Positions 1 through 8,819 of a stretch of DNA of 64,000 nt are shown piece by piece (the stretch's first letter is position 1; every line of letters starts with the position of its first letter). A program made the position numbers and the translations under genes. The stretch is from DAOMNO01 sp035443885 (GTDB taxonomy: Bacteria > Planctomycetota > Phycisphaerae > Phycisphaerales > SM1A02), in the NCBI GenBank assembly GCA_035443885.1, contig DAOMNO010000008.1, forward strand, positions 118,214-182,213. The letters run 5' to 3'. Under the pieces are notes generated by a model, which was given only the letters and a program-made list of their open reading frames with translations, was not told the origin of the DNA and did not search any database.

Positions 1-1131
1 ACAATCGACCGCTTCCGCGCCGGGCAATGGATTCGCCGCGCACTCGAGCCGCGCGAAGGCGGCCCGATGCAGCTCGTCGAAGTCGAACCAGCCGCACTCA
101 GTCATGCGGATGTTCGCACTGCAGATGTCGTGGTCGCAGCGCGGCCAGACCTGCTCAATGAAGCGGGTTGGCGCGTGCTGCGCGAGTTTGTGGATGCTGG
201 CGGCCTGCTCATCGTGACTCCTCCGGGCGATCTCAATGTGCACCAGTGGACCGAGCGCTTCACGGCGGAACTCGAGCTGCCGTGGCGCGTCGCATTGGAA
301 GCGGTTGACCACACGGAAGGCATGTTCCTTGCCGATGAACAACCTGCCTCAGAGCTGCTGCGCTTGATTTCAACGGATATTGATGAGCTGTCGCGCTCGG
401 TCGTCGTCATGCGGTCGCTCGCGGTTGATGTTGCGGAACAATCTGGTTCTGCCGCGGCGCTGCGACTGGCGGACGGCTCGCCCGCGCTGCTCATTGGTGC
501 GCCGCCGGATGCGCGCGGCATGGTCGCGCTCTTCACCCCCGCGCTCGAACTCAGTTGGACAAGCCTGCCCAGCAAGCCGCTGATGGTGCCGCTGATGCAC
601 GAACTCGTTCGCCAGGGCCTGAGCCTCATTCACGCTTCACAGCGCATCATCGCGGGCGATCAGCCCGTCATCGCGGGTTATGCGGGCGGCCGCGCTGCGA
701 CAGAGATCGTTGATCCCGCCGGGCAACGCGTGCCGCTCGACGGGCGGCGCGGCGGCGCGCGTCCCATTCAGCCACTCTCACGCGCTGGTTTGTATGAGCT
801 GCGCGATGGCGGCTCGAACGCGCTTGGCACATTCGCGGTCAATATCGACCCCGAAGCAGGCCGAACCGAAACACAACTCCCCGCAGCAGTGGCGGCGTGG
901 CTTGGCGCGTCCGGCCCGTGGTCCATGTTCTCGCCGGGTGAAGCCGCAGCGGGTTTGAAGTCCACGCCCACATCGTCGCCCCTCGCCGCGATCCTTTTAA
1001 TGATCGTGCTCGCGCTGCTGGCGATTGAAACCATCCTCGCGCGGCGGTTCAGTTATTCATCCGAGACGGCTGAAGTCAGTCTTGTCGCCGCGTCGTCGCG
1101 GCCAGTTGCAGCGGCGGGAGGCCAGGCATGA
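1..1131 (+). CDS. BatA-like membrane protein, C-terminal part (5' end outside window)
   Basis: The frame is open from base 1, so the true start lies upstream and only the last 376 residues are visible. The visible part alternates beta/alpha segments of the kind found after the BatA/VWA region of planctomycete aerotolerance-type proteins, for example a stretch reading FVDAGGLLIVTPPGD that resembles the glutamine-amidotransferase-like fold. It ends in one hydrophobic helix (AAILLMIVLALLAIETILA) followed by basic residues, so the large domain is probably extracytoplasmic and anchored at its C terminus. Its stop overlaps the start of the VWA gene by four bases (ATGA), which implies translational coupling. 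The exact role is unknown. The family assignment rests on the gene order and overall architecture rather than on a diagnostic motif. Confidence 0.6.
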   Translation, partial: TIDRFRAGQWIRRALEPREGGPMQLVEVEPAALSHADVRTADVVVAARPDLLNEAGWRVLREFVDAGGLLIVTPPGDLNVHQWTERFTAELELPWRVALEAVDHTEGMFLADEQPASELLRLISTDIDELSRSVVVMRSLAVDVAEQSGSAAALRLADGSPALLIGAPPDARGMVALFTPALELSWTSLPSKPLMVPLMHELVRQGLSLIHASQRIIAGDQPVIAGYAGGRAATEIVDPAGQRVPLDGRRGGARPIQPLSRAGLYELRDGGSNALGTFAVNIDPEAGRTETQLPAAVAAWLGASGPWSMFSPGEAAAGLKSTPTSSPLAAILLMIVLALLAIETILARRFSYSSETAEVSLVAASSRPVAAAGGQA

Positions 1132-3455
1132 ACACGCCGCTCCTGCGCTGGCTGTTGAATATCGAAACGATCCCCGCAGACGCGGAGAACGTGCGCCTGG
1201 CGTGGGAGAATCCGTGGCCTGCATGGGCGTGGGCATTGCTCATCGTCAGCGCGGGCGTCTTCGCAGCGTGGAGCTACAGCAGGCTGGTGGGCAAGCGCGC
1301 GGGCCGTATCACGCTCGCGGGCGTGCGATGCGCGATTCTTCTGCTCGTGATCACGGTTATTGCAGGCCCGATGCTTGAAATGCCGCGCGAAAGCGTCGAG
1401 CAGGATTGGGTGCTCGCGCTCGTGGATCGCAGCGCATCCATGCAGATTCCCGACGGCGCGGCGGTTACGCAGCCGGTGCGAATGACGCGCGATGAGCAGC
1501 TGCGCAGCATTCTCGATCGGCACACACCCGTTCTCGCAGAGCTGAGCGAACAGCGGCAGCTTGTGTGGCTCGGCTTTCACATGGGCGCGTTTTCGCTGCC
1601 CGGCGCGGAAACAGAAGCCGCGGCCATTCCTGAACTTGGTCCTGCCGACGGACCGCGCACCAACATCAATACTGCGATTGAACAGGCGTTGCAGCGCGCC
1701 GCAGGTCGGCCATTGTCCGGCGTGGTCGTTTTCTCTGATGGCCGCACAAGCGACCCACCCACCCGATCGCTGCTTCGCCGCCTGCAGGCGGACGCGGTGC
1801 CTGTGTATGTGGTGCCGCTGGGTTCTTCTGATCCGCTCTCAGAGCTGGCGATTCGTCGCGTTGATGCGCCCCGCCGCGCGTTTGTTCGCGACAAAGTTCC
1901 GGTGTCTGTGCAGCTTGATTCACTGGGTGACGCAGCGGCGGGGGGCCGCGCGACGATTCGACTCGTTGATGAGATGGCTGGCGAAGAGCTGGACCGTGTG
2001 GAGATCGCAGCGGGTGAGCAGCGCGAAGCGGTAACGCTCACCGCGGAGCCGCGCCTTGCCGGCCGCGCGAACTGGCGCATTGAGATCGACACCGAGCGGC
2101 CCGCGCTTGTCCCCGAACACACGGTGCATCGCTTCGCGATCGAGTTGATTGATCGTCCGTTGCGCGTCTTGTTTGTCGAGGGTTATCCGCGCTGGGAATA
2201 TCGCTATGTGAAGAACCTGATGGTGCGCGAGCGGTCGATTGAAAGCTCAGTGATGCTCATTTCCGCGGATCGCGACTTCGCGCAGGAAGGCAACCAGCCG
2301 ATCACGCGCCTGCCGCGCTCGCCTGAGGAGTTTGCCGAGTTCGATGTCATCGTGCTTGGCGACGTGCCCGCCTCGTTCTTCACGCCTTCACAGCTTGAGA
2401 TGATTCGCGATCATGTTGCGGAGCGCGGCGCGGGGTTGCTGTGGATTGCAGGCGAGCGCGATACGCCCAGCAGCTACGCGGGCACCGTGCTGGCGGATCT
2501 GCTCCCCATGCGCAGCGGCAGCTCGCGCGGCGCGCAGGCCATCGGCCGCCCCGTCCTCATGCAGCCCACCGAACTCGCAGAACGTCTGGGCGTGCTGCAG
2601 CTCACAACGCCCGGCGGCGTGGGCTGGCCCGAAGAACTGACCGACCCCAGCTACGGCTGGTCGCGATTGCAATGGGCTGTGCGCGTGGAGCCTTCACGCC
2701 TCAAGCCGACCGCTGAGGTGCTCGCGGAAACAACCGAGCGATTCGATGGCTCGCGCCTTCCGCTTGTAACACTGATGCGCTACGGCGCGGGGCAGACAAT
2801 CTTTGTCGCCACGGATGAAATCTGGCGATGGCGCTACGGCAGGGGCGAGCAACTGCCGGAACAGTTCTGGGTGCAGATGATGCGCATGCTGGGCAGAGAG
2901 AGCCTTGAGGCGTCAGGCCAGCAGGCGATTCTGGAAGTCAGTCCGCGCCGCGCGCAGGTGAGCCAGCCGATTCGCCTGGAGCTGCGCCTGCTTGATGCGC
3001 GCTTGACGGAAGATCGTCGCGCCAGCGTTGTAGCGATTCTCGAAAACGAGCGCGGTGAAACAACCGCAGAGATCGAACTTGTGCGCGACGGCGGAGCCGA
3101 AGAACGTTTCGCAGCGACGTATCTTCCTGATATCCCAGGTTCGTATCGCGTGCGCCTTGCGGACGCGGCCATCATGGATTCAGGTGCGGAAGCGACCATT
3201 GAGGTGTATGCGCCGGATGACGAAATGCGCAGGCCGGAAACCGACCACGCGCTGCTCGCTGAACTCGCGGACATAACGGGCGGCAAGGTGCTTGATCCAG
3301 ACGATCTGGATGCCCTCCGCAGCTTGCCGAACCGCTCCATTCGGACATCCAACCCCCTGACAGAACGCATCTGGGATACGCCCCTGTTTTTTCTCTTGAT
3401 CCTCCTTGCCCTCACAGCCGAATGGATTGGCAGGAAGGTGTTGCGTCTGGTGTGA
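1128..3455 (+). CDS. VWA-domain membrane protein with amidotransferase-like domain
   Basis: A 775-residue protein. Two N-terminal membrane helices (about residues 25-48 and 60-82) precede a von Willebrand A domain whose metal site reads D100-R-S-A-S104, with FSDGR as the later strand. Around residues 340-465 is a second alpha/beta domain (VLFVEGYPRWEYRY ... GLLWIAGERD) of the type annotated as glutamine-amidotransferase-like in planctomycete VWA proteins. I see no clear catalytic Cys in it, so it is probably structural. A final membrane helix lies at about 752-772. The start is fixed by GGGAGG seven bases upstream and by the ATGA overlap with the preceding gene. It is co-transcribed with the BatA-like and coiled-coil genes. 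The operon type recalls Bat/MoxR systems, which are linked to envelope stress or metallochaperone work, but the substrate is unknown. Confidence 0.75.
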   Translation: MNTPLLRWLLNIETIPADAENVRLAWENPWPAWAWALLIVSAGVFAAWSYSRLVGKRAGRITLAGVRCAILLLVITVIAGPMLEMPRESVEQDWVLALVDRSASMQIPDGAAVTQPVRMTRDEQLRSILDRHTPVLAELSEQRQLVWLGFHMGAFSLPGAETEAAAIPELGPADGPRTNINTAIEQALQRAAGRPLSGVVVFSDGRTSDPPTRSLLRRLQADAVPVYVVPLGSSDPLSELAIRRVDAPRRAFVRDKVPVSVQLDSLGDAAAGGRATIRLVDEMAGEELDRVEIAAGEQREAVTLTAEPRLAGRANWRIEIDTERPALVPEHTVHRFAIELIDRPLRVLFVEGYPRWEYRYVKNLMVRERSIESSVMLISADRDFAQEGNQPITRLPRSPEEFAEFDVIVLGDVPASFFTPSQLEMIRDHVAERGAGLLWIAGERDTPSSYAGTVLADLLPMRSGSSRGAQAIGRPVLMQPTELAERLGVLQLTTPGGVGWPEELTDPSYGWSRLQWAVRVEPSRLKPTAEVLAETTERFDGSRLPLVTLMRYGAGQTIFVATDEIWRWRYGRGEQLPEQFWVQMMRMLGRESLEASGQQAILEVSPRRAQVSQPIRLELRLLDARLTEDRRASVVAILENERGETTAEIELVRDGGAEERFAATYLPDIPGSYRVRLADAAIMDSGAEATIEVYAPDDEMRRPETDHALLAELADITGGKVLDPDDLDALRSLPNRSIRTSNPLTERIWDTPLFFLLILLALTAEWIGRKVLRLV

Positions 3456-3473
3456 GCGGACCCGCCATACAGT

Positions 3474-6400
3474 GTGTCAAGTATGAATCACGTGATCGAC
3501 CAGCTTGAGCAGATTCGCAGGCGCAGCAGAGCCATGCTGGTGCTGCAACGCGCAAGCGTCGTGCTGGCGTGGGCGATCGGCATCATGCTCGCGCTCATCG
3601 CGCTGGACTATCTGCTCCGCCTGCCCAGCGCGTTTCGGCTCGTTACGCTGATCCTCGGTTCCGCCGCGCTCCTTTATACGTTCCATACGCGCGTGTGGAG
3701 CGCCGCCCGGTTCAGGCCCTCGCTCACACAACTTGCGCTGCGTGTGGAGCGGGTGTTCCCTGCGGTTGCGGGCCGCCTGGCGTCGAGCGTCGAGTTTGCA
3801 GCAGCGGGGGTGGACCAGACGAACGCGCTCGCAGCACACAGCGTGCGCGAAACAGAGTCGCGACTGGCGAGCAGCGGCAGCGCGATGCGCAGCATCATCG
3901 ACCCCCGCCGCACACTGCGTGATCTCACGGCGTTCTTCGTTGCAGCCACCATCTGTGGGGCGTTCATCTTCATCAGTCCCGCGTCCGCCCAAACCGGCTT
4001 CACCCGTCTTTTGCTGCCGTACAGCGCAACAAAGTGGCCCGCTCGCACAGGCGTGGAATCACTGATGAACGAAGTTGTCTCGCCTGGCGGCGTTCATCCC
4101 CGCGGGCAGGCCTTGCCGCTGCGGGCGCGTGTAACACGAGGCGATGCATCGCAGCGGGTCATGGCGCATTACAGGTTGCGCACAGCGGGCGCGTTCGGTC
4201 CCTGGCAACAGGCGCTACTCACCCAGCAGGCCGCACATGCCGGCCGCGTACACGAGCGACTGATCGACTCCAGTGCGGATGGCATCGAGCTGTATTTCAC
4301 CACACAGGATGACGAGACAGAGATCGAGTCCATCACGATTGTGCCGCCGCCCGCTGTTCGTCGCGCGTCGGTCTCCATCGCTCCGCCGGAGTATGCGGCG
4401 GCTCGCGTGCCGACGCGCGATATGGAACTCGGTCCGGGTTTGGATTCGCGCGCTGTAACGGAAACGGCGTCGCTCGTCGGTTCGGATGTCGAACTTCATT
4501 TCACCTTCAACAAAGCGCTGCCCGTTGCGCCGGAAGCGGCGCACGAGGCGTGGCTTCGTCGCACGCTCGGCTGGCATGAAGGCGATCTGCCGCGATTCGC
4601 GGTCGATCCACAGGATGGCAGGCGGTGGTCGCTGCGCTGGACGCTGGATCAGACGCGCGCGCTCACACTTGACCTCATGGATGAGCATGGCCTGCGAAAC
4701 ACCGAGCCGATCGTGTATCGCATTGAAGCAGCAAGTGATGCTCCGCCGTCCGTAACACTGATGAAGCCACAGGCTGATGAGGCTGTGTTGGCGAGCGCGA
4801 TTGTGCCTCTTGCTGCGGAAGCGCAGGATGACGTTGCGGTGTCGAGCCTCGCAGTGGAAGCGCGGCTGCAAAGGGCCGGCGACCCGCGCGTGCCCGACAT
4901 GGAGCACCAGCCGCTCTGGCATTACGGCGGGGCGGAGACGATTGATTCCCCACTTGCGCGGCTGGAAACAAGTCTTTCGCTGCCGCAGCTTCCCATGAAG
5001 CTCGCAGAGGGCGATGTGCTGCATGTTGTTGCAGTCGCCACGGACAACTTCGAGCAGGAGGGTGAAGCGCGTGGGCCTTCTTACTCCGCATCAAGGCGGC
5101 TGCGCATCATCGGCGAGCTGGAGTTCGCCACCCAGATGCGCCGCCAGCTCGGTGTTGTGCGCCAGAACGCCATTCGCATGGAAACCTTGCAGGCGGAGCT
5201 GCAAGAGAGCATTAGCGAGGACGGCGTGCAGCCGGGGGTGGAGCGCGCCCAGGCGCAGCTTACTGAGAGGATCGCGGCGCAGCGCGAAGCGGTTGAAGAA
5301 CTCGCACAGCAGATGGAGCGTAATCGGCTTGACGATCGCCAGCTTGAATCACTCTTGCAGCAGTCGCGCGATCTCCTGGATTTTGCTGGCCGCGCCGCCA
5401 ACCGCGCAACAGAAGCCATCGGCTCGCCCGCATCGCGAAGCGAGAATGAAGCAGAACGCGAAGCGGCGCAGCAGGATATCGCCGAAGCGCAGCAGGAAGT
5501 TCGTGATGAACTGGCTGACCTCATCGAGTTGCTTGATCGTGATGAGGACACATGGGTCGTTACCCGCCGCCTTGAAGGACTGATGGAAGAGCAATCGCGA
5601 TTGGCAGAGGCCACGGCGCAGTTGGCAGATCGAACTGTTGGCCAGTCGCTCAGCGATCTTTCCCGTGAAGACCTGACGGAACTCGACCGCATCGCCCGCC
5701 GCCAGCGCGAGCTGCGCGATGAGGCGCGCCAGTTGATTGATAATCTGCGTGAGCGGGCGCAGTCGATGGAGAACGTCGATCAGCGCGCTGCATCCGGCAT
5801 GCGCAACGCAGCGCGCACGGGCGAGCAGCGCGAGCTTGACCGCGACATGCAGAACGCAGCGGAGCGAGCCGCGCAGAACCAGCTTCGCGCCGCCCAGCAG
5901 GGCCAGCAGCAAGCGGCCCAGACCATGCAGCGCATGTTGCAGGAAATGCAGGAAACGCAACAGGCCCGCGCCGAGCAATTGCTGCGGCAGTTGGCCAGCC
6001 TGATCGAGTCCATCGATCGTCTGATCTTCGTGCAGGAGAACGAAATCGTCGCGCTCGCCCGCGCTGTGGAAGACGGTGATTTCACCGGTCGCGACCGTTC
6101 GATGATTCGCCTGAACCAGAATACGCAGGCCGTGGCGGGCGAAGCGCGCGCTGCGGGGCAGCAGTCAAGGCGTATCGCGCGCTCGCTAGATCGCGCTGCC
6201 GACGCCCAGGGTGCAGCAGCCGTTGCGCTGCGCGCCGAGCCGATTGATGTGCCTGCCGCGGAACGGGCTGAGGAACGTTCGCTTGAGCTGTTGCGAGAAG
6301 CCCGCGCACTGGCGGAAGAGTTGCAGCAGCAGGCGAGGGAAGATGAAGTCCGCCGCCGCCGTGAGGAGCTGATCGCTTCCTACCGCGTGCTGGCGGAGCG

Positions 6401-7007
6401 ACAGGTGATGCTGCGCGAGCAGACGCTCGAACTCCACGCAGCAGGCCCCGCTGCGGGCGCGCCGCTTGATCGGCGGCAGCTTATGGAAGCTCGGCGTTAC
6501 AGCACGAATCAGGATGAAATCCGCACCGCACTCGAAGAAATCGAACGTAACACGACAGAGCTGATGGAAGCAGCGGTGTTTCGTCACGCTCATCGAAGAA
6601 TGAACGAATGGTCGGAGTTCGCCACGCTTCGCCTTGTGGATGGCGATGTCGGTGTCGCGGTAACCGATCGGCAGCAGCTTATCGCGCAGACCATCGGCAG
6701 GTTGATTGAAGCGCTGGAAGAAGCGGCAACGCCACCTGAAGAGTTTGATGAGGGTCGGCAGGATGAAGAGGGCGAGGGCGATCAGGAAGGACAGGAAACG
6801 CCGCTGATTCCGCCAGTGGCGGAGCTGCGCCTGCTGCGGGGCCTTCAGGAAGAGGTCTATAATCAAACACGGAGCTTGGATGAGCGCCGCGACCTTGACG
6901 CTGCGGACCGCACAGAGCGACTTCGCGACCTTGGCGCGCAGCAGCGCGATTTGCTGGACCTCGGCAGGCAGATGCTCGAGCGATTGCAGCGGAGAGCGCC
7001 TCAATAG
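3474..7007 (+). CDS. Giant DUF4175-type membrane/coiled-coil protein
   Basis: About 1,177 residues from GTG (an ATG three codons later, at 3483, is an alternative start). Three hydrophobic segments lie near the N terminus (about 22-46, 52-66, 150-170). A beta-rich region to about residue 540 includes a stretch typical of Ig-like or DUF4175-type proteins. From about residue 555 to the end the protein is almost pure heptad-rich coiled coil, dense in Glu, Gln, Arg and Ala (runs such as AQNQLRAAQQGQQQAAQ). It lies 18 bp after the VWA gene in the same operon. The arrangement suggests a membrane-anchored periplasmic rod or tether partnered with the BatA and VWA proteins. No catalytic motif is visible. 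The family name is by resemblance in size, topology and operon position; the biochemical role is not known. Confidence 0.65.
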   Translation: MSSMNHVIDQLEQIRRRSRAMLVLQRASVVLAWAIGIMLALIALDYLLRLPSAFRLVTLILGSAALLYTFHTRVWSAARFRPSLTQLALRVERVFPAVAGRLASSVEFAAAGVDQTNALAAHSVRETESRLASSGSAMRSIIDPRRTLRDLTAFFVAATICGAFIFISPASAQTGFTRLLLPYSATKWPARTGVESLMNEVVSPGGVHPRGQALPLRARVTRGDASQRVMAHYRLRTAGAFGPWQQALLTQQAAHAGRVHERLIDSSADGIELYFTTQDDETEIESITIVPPPAVRRASVSIAPPEYAAARVPTRDMELGPGLDSRAVTETASLVGSDVELHFTFNKALPVAPEAAHEAWLRRTLGWHEGDLPRFAVDPQDGRRWSLRWTLDQTRALTLDLMDEHGLRNTEPIVYRIEAASDAPPSVTLMKPQADEAVLASAIVPLAAEAQDDVAVSSLAVEARLQRAGDPRVPDMEHQPLWHYGGAETIDSPLARLETSLSLPQLPMKLAEGDVLHVVAVATDNFEQEGEARGPSYSASRRLRIIGELEFATQMRRQLGVVRQNAIRMETLQAELQESISEDGVQPGVERAQAQLTERIAAQREAVEELAQQMERNRLDDRQLESLLQQSRDLLDFAGRAANRATEAIGSPASRSENEAEREAAQQDIAEAQQEVRDELADLIELLDRDEDTWVVTRRLEGLMEEQSRLAEATAQLADRTVGQSLSDLSREDLTELDRIARRQRELRDEARQLIDNLRERAQSMENVDQRAASGMRNAARTGEQRELDRDMQNAAERAAQNQLRAAQQGQQQAAQTMQRMLQEMQETQQARAEQLLRQLASLIESIDRLIFVQENEIVALARAVEDGDFTGRDRSMIRLNQNTQAVAGEARAAGQQSRRIARSLDRAADAQGAAAVALRAEPIDVPAAERAEERSLELLREARALAEELQQQAREDEVRRRREELIASYRVLAERQVMLREQTLELHAAGPAAGAPLDRRQLMEARRYSTNQDEIRTALEEIERNTTELMEAAVFRHAHRRMNEWSEFATLRLVDGDVGVAVTDRQQLIAQTIGRLIEALEEAATPPEEFDEGRQDEEGEGDQEGQETPLIPPVAELRLLRGLQEEVYNQTRSLDERRDLDAADRTERLRDLGAQQRDLLDLGRQMLERLQRRAPQ

Positions 7008-7019
7008 GAAGTACGCGCT

Positions 7020-7724
7020 ATGCAGTACACACGACGAAACCTCACGCGCCACACCGCCCTCGCGACAACAGTTGTTGCTGCGATGCTTGTGGGCAGCAGC
7101 GCGCTCGCGGACGACACCAAAAAGGAACCGCCGCGCGAAACGCCGCCCAGCGCACTGGATGAACTACTTGGCCTTGAAGAAGAAGAGAAGGAGGCCGGCC
7201 GCAGCGCGGAAGAATCCGCAAGGCGGGCTGCGGAGCAGGAACTGCGAAGGCGGCTGACACAGGAAGAGATCAACAACGCGCTGGCAGAAGCTGTCAGCCA
7301 GATGGAACTGAGCGCGGAGCGATTGGCGTCATCGCTTGACCCCGGTCTCGGCACGCAGCGCATTCAGGAAGATGTGCTCGCCAAGCTCGATCAGCTCATC
7401 AATCAGGCAAGGCGGCAGCAAAGTCGGTCTCAATCCGGCTCATCCAGCGCGCAGCAACAGCAGCAGCAACGCCAGCCGCAGCAGGCGCCAGGCCGCAGGC
7501 AGCAACAGCAGCAGGGCGACGAGCGAGGCGGCCAGCCGCAGGAAGGCGACCCGCCACCCATGCAGGAGGGCGACATCAACACCGTGTTTGAAGAGTCGCG
7601 TTCGGAGTGGGGTTCGCTGCCGGAGCGCGTGCGCGACATGCTCTTGCAGGGCAGGCGCGAACGATTCTCCAGCTTGTATGAACAGTTGACGCGCGAGTAT
7701 TACCGTCGATTGGCGGAGGATTGA
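7020..7724 (+). CDS. Exported Gln-rich protein of the Bat-like operon
   Basis: A 234-residue protein with a clear signal peptide (TALATTVVAAMLVGSSALA, then DD). The mature part begins with a charged coiled-coil segment (about 45-110). A low-complexity Gln/Arg/Gly stretch follows (about 130-180, many consecutive Q codons), and then a compact C-terminal part with a motif around RVRDMLLQGRRERFSSLYEQ that looks helical. The start is supported by AGGAAG nine bases upstream. It lies 12 bp after the giant coiled-coil gene and 3 bp before the terpene-cyclase-fold gene. C-terminal segments of this kind (LP..VR..LLQGRRE..P..Y...) are common in exported proteins of planctomycete Bat operons. Function is unknown. 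The polyQ stretch may mediate self-association. Confidence 0.7.
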   Translation: MQYTRRNLTRHTALATTVVAAMLVGSSALADDTKKEPPRETPPSALDELLGLEEEEKEAGRSAEESARRAAEQELRRRLTQEEINNALAEAVSQMELSAERLASSLDPGLGTQRIQEDVLAKLDQLINQARRQQSRSQSGSSSAQQQQQQRQPQQAPGRRQQQQQGDERGGQPQEGDPPPMQEGDINTVFEESRSEWGSLPERVRDMLLQGRRERFSSLYEQLTREYYRRLAED

Positions 7725-7727
7725 TTC

Positions 7728-8816
7728 ATGCATCGCCGTGTTCGGGCATCTCTCCTCGCCTCACTCGCCGCGTTTGTGCTGTGTGCGCTCTCCTCGCCCG
7801 GCGTTGCCAAGGCGCAGAATGCGGACGACGCAGAGCCTTTGGAGCGGCTTGAAACCAGCGCGGAGAATAATCCGCTGGCCGAAGAGATGACACCCGCGGT
7901 GCACGAAGCCGTGGAGCGTGGCTTTCAGTATCTCCGCTCGCAGCAGAACTCCGACGGCTCGTTCGGTAGAGGCCGATATGGCCGCAATGTCGGCATCACC
8001 GCACTCTGCGCGCTGGCGTACATGTCCGACGGCCACCTGCCCGGGCGCGGCGAGTATGGCGAAGAAGTCGCCAAAGCCCTTGAGTTCGTGCTGGCCCACG
8101 CGCATGAAAGTGGCCTGCTCGCAGCAGAAACATCACATGGTCCGATGTACGGCCACGGGTTTGCGGCGCTTTTTCTCGGCGAAATCTACGGCATGAATCC
8201 GCAGGATCGGCGCGTTCGCGATGCGCTCGTCAAAGCCGTCGATCTCATCGTCGGCACGCAGAACGAAGAGGGCGGCTGGCGATATAACCCGATTCCCTTC
8301 GATGCGGATGTCTCCGTAACCATCGCGCAGATCATGGCGCTGCGCTCCGCACGCAATGCAGGCATCAAGGTGCCGAAGCAGACCATTGATCGCGCGGTGG
8401 AATACGTGCTTGCCTGTCAGAATCCCGACGGCGGCTTCAAATACATGCTTCAAACAGGCGGCAGTGCGTGGCCTCGCACTGCAGCGGCGGTCGCCACGCT
8501 CTACTACGCGGGAATTCACGAGGGTGACGCCATTGATCGGGGCCTCGACTACCTCATGCGTGAATCGCTCCCCGGCGCGACCAACCCCAGCCAGGCGCAC
8601 TATTTCTACGGCCACTATTACGCCGTGCAGGCCATGTACCTTGCAGGAGGCGGGCGATGGGAAGTCTGGTGGCCCGCCATTCGCGATGAACTGCTCGTGC
8701 GCCAAACTTCGGGCGGCAGTTGGCTCGACCCTCACGCAGGCGGCGCGTATGGCACCGCGATGAGCCTCATCGTGCTGCAGATGCCCAAGCGATACCTGCC
8801 GATCTTCCAGAAATAA
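7728..8816 (+). CDS. Exported prenyltransferase/squalene-oxidase-repeat protein
   Basis: A 362-residue protein with an N-terminal signal peptide ending near residue 30 (SSPGVAKAQ). The rest is an alpha/alpha-barrel of squalene-cyclase-type repeats. QW-like units are visible as YLRSQQNSDGSFG, VGTQNEEGGWRYNP and VLACQNPDGGFKYM. The DxDD acid motif of true squalene-hopene cyclases is absent and the protein is about half their length, so cyclase activity is unlikely. Such domains in exported planctomycete proteins more probably bind peptides or glycans. The gene sits inside the Bat-like operon with 3-bp gaps on both sides, which ties its job to the VWA and coiled-coil membrane proteins. The role within that complex is inference. 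Confidence 0.8.
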   Translation: MHRRVRASLLASLAAFVLCALSSPGVAKAQNADDAEPLERLETSAENNPLAEEMTPAVHEAVERGFQYLRSQQNSDGSFGRGRYGRNVGITALCALAYMSDGHLPGRGEYGEEVAKALEFVLAHAHESGLLAAETSHGPMYGHGFAALFLGEIYGMNPQDRRVRDALVKAVDLIVGTQNEEGGWRYNPIPFDADVSVTIAQIMALRSARNAGIKVPKQTIDRAVEYVLACQNPDGGFKYMLQTGGSAWPRTAAAVATLYYAGIHEGDAIDRGLDYLMRESLPGATNPSQAHYFYGHYYAVQAMYLAGGGRWEVWWPAIRDELLVRQTSGGSWLDPHAGGAYGTAMSLIVLQMPKRYLPIFQK

Positions 8817-8819
8817 CGC

